From contig QHNB01000160.1 of NCBI GenBank assembly GCA_003217965.1, positions 1-6,313 on the forward strand: a DNA stretch of 6,313 bases, written 5' to 3'. Both the position numbers and the translations under genes were made by a program. Under the pieces are notes generated by a model. That model had not been told where the DNA came from, ran no database searches, and saw nothing but the letters and a program-made list of their open reading frames with translations. Shown piece after piece: positions 6,087 to 6,313 of the stretch. The stretch comes from Verrucomicrobiota bacterium. Its GTDB lineage: Bacteria; Verrucomicrobiota; Verrucomicrobiia; Chthoniobacterales; UBA10450. The first letter of the stretch is position 1; each line of letters starts with the position of its first letter.

Positions 6087-6313
6087 CTAGAGTGCATCAC
6101 GCAAAATGGAGAATATTTCCGTACTCTCCATTGTGCCCCGAAGTTTTTGTGTGCGCGGGCCAGTTCCGCCTGCCACAGGGTCTTCCAACGCATTCAGGGC
6201 GTAGGGCGAGTCCAAAGCGGCCGGCTCTGTATTGAGCGAATCACGCGCGCTCGGTTGATCCGTGTTCTCGTGAACTCTTGCGCCGTTAGGGCCGGTTGCC
6301 CAGGTAACCCAAG
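6087..6313 (-). CDS. C-terminal end of an unrecognised protein (runs off right edge)
   Basis: Reading leftward from the right edge, one frame is open for 74 codons and ends at TAG (6089-6087). Its composition is protein-like: acidic and polar, rich in Asn, Asp, Glu, Ala and Pro, and free of the Cys/Arg excess seen in competing frames. It ends M-E-S-T-E-I-F-S-I-L-R-D-A-L, which could be a short amphipathic helix. The preceding part, with P-N-G-A-R-V-H-E-N and A-G-G-T-G-P-R, looks flexible. I do not recognise a family. The gene would converge on the transglutaminase-like gene with about 51 bp between the stop codons. With no start and no motif in view, reality of the gene rests on composition and frame length alone. 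Confidence 0.45.
   Translation of the reverse strand, partial: WVTWATGPNGARVHENTDQPSARDSLNTEPAALDSPYALNALEDPVAGGTGPRTQKLRGTMESTEIFSILRDAL
6101..6136. repeat. Strong imperfect hairpin at the convergent gene ends
   Basis: The inverted repeat pairs AATGGAGA (6105-6112) perfectly with TCTCCATT (6125-6132). Outside a single A-G mismatch the stem continues with GCA/TGC. Inside a single A-C mismatch it continues with TA/TA and a possible T-G pair, closing on the loop TTCC (6117-6120). It lies 65 bases after the stop of the plus-strand gene and inside the last codons of the proposed minus-strand gene. On the minus strand the stem runs into TTTT. It may act in transcript termination or 3'-end stability. 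Confidence 0.5.

Noticed and set aside
5984..6193. Minus-strand 69-codon frame overlapping the end of the transglutaminase-like gene.
   Set aside because: It overlaps a well-supported gene, has basic low-information composition, and conflicts with the better minus-strand frame ending at 6087.
6051..6313. Plus-strand open frame starting at ATG 6057 with AGGAGG directly before it.
   Set aside because: AGGAGG touches the ATG with no spacer, which is too close to work, and no start lies at the proper distance in an open frame. The translation is very rich in Cys and Arg and looks like the shadow of a minus-strand gene.
1..6313. Insertion sequences, CRISPR arrays, tRNA or rRNA genes, phage modules.
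   Set aside because: I saw no transposase motifs, terminal inverted repeats, regularly spaced repeats or RNA gene signatures. The only repeats are the protein-level TPR units and the hairpins listed.

Overview
The window looks like part of a bacterial chromosome of moderate GC content. It is dominated by membrane glycosyltransferases of the GT-C fold, some fused to tetratricopeptide repeats (TPR). Several closely similar GT-C/TPR genes side by side is a pattern I associate with soil Verrucomicrobiota (Chthoniobacterales/Udaeobacter-like) and some Planctomycetota or Acidobacteriota. The taxonomic guess is inferred from protein style only; there is no rRNA or tRNA gene here.

Layout. Positions 1-3139 are a leftward (minus-strand) block. 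Read in the direction of transcription it holds a complete GT39-like (PMT/ArnT-type) glycosyltransferase (3139-1523), then a broken GT-C/TPR gene (1491-363), then the intact start of another GT-C/TPR gene that leaves the window (358-1). A divergent intergenic region of about 130 bp (3140-3271) separates this block from a rightward, complete GT-C/TPR gene (start at 3272 or 3239, end 5227), which is followed by a small candidate terminator. About 190 bp later comes a short secreted or lipid-anchored transglutaminase-like cysteine enzyme (5418-6035, plus strand). The right edge holds what is probably the C-terminal end of a minus-strand gene (6087-6313) converging on it. A strong imperfect hairpin lies at that convergent junction.

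The broken gene is the most informative part. It lacks the N-terminal half of the GT-C domain: homology begins abruptly just before a W-P-V-K-L motif. The remaining membrane part and the TPR part lie in two different frames, joined near position 1220. The three GT-C/TPR copies fall into two sub-types. The broken copy carries A-D-R-Y-T-Y-L-P and the intact plus-strand gene carries A-D-H-Y-Q-Y-L-A. The left-edge gene is probably the first type, judged from its N-terminal N-W-H-P-L-T and S-H-M-L-D-C-Q-L motifs. The locus therefore looks like a family expanding by duplication and losing copies by truncation and frameshift.

Function. By family knowledge these GT-C enzymes would move sugars from polyprenyl-phosphate donors to acceptors on the outer face of the cytoplasmic membrane, with the TPR arm probably binding protein. 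The architecture resembles eukaryotic TMTC O-mannosyltransferases. Donor and acceptor cannot be read from the sequence. I did not find a clearly new biological system; the best leads are the decaying paralogue, the shortened TPR unit and the hairpin at the convergent gene ends.
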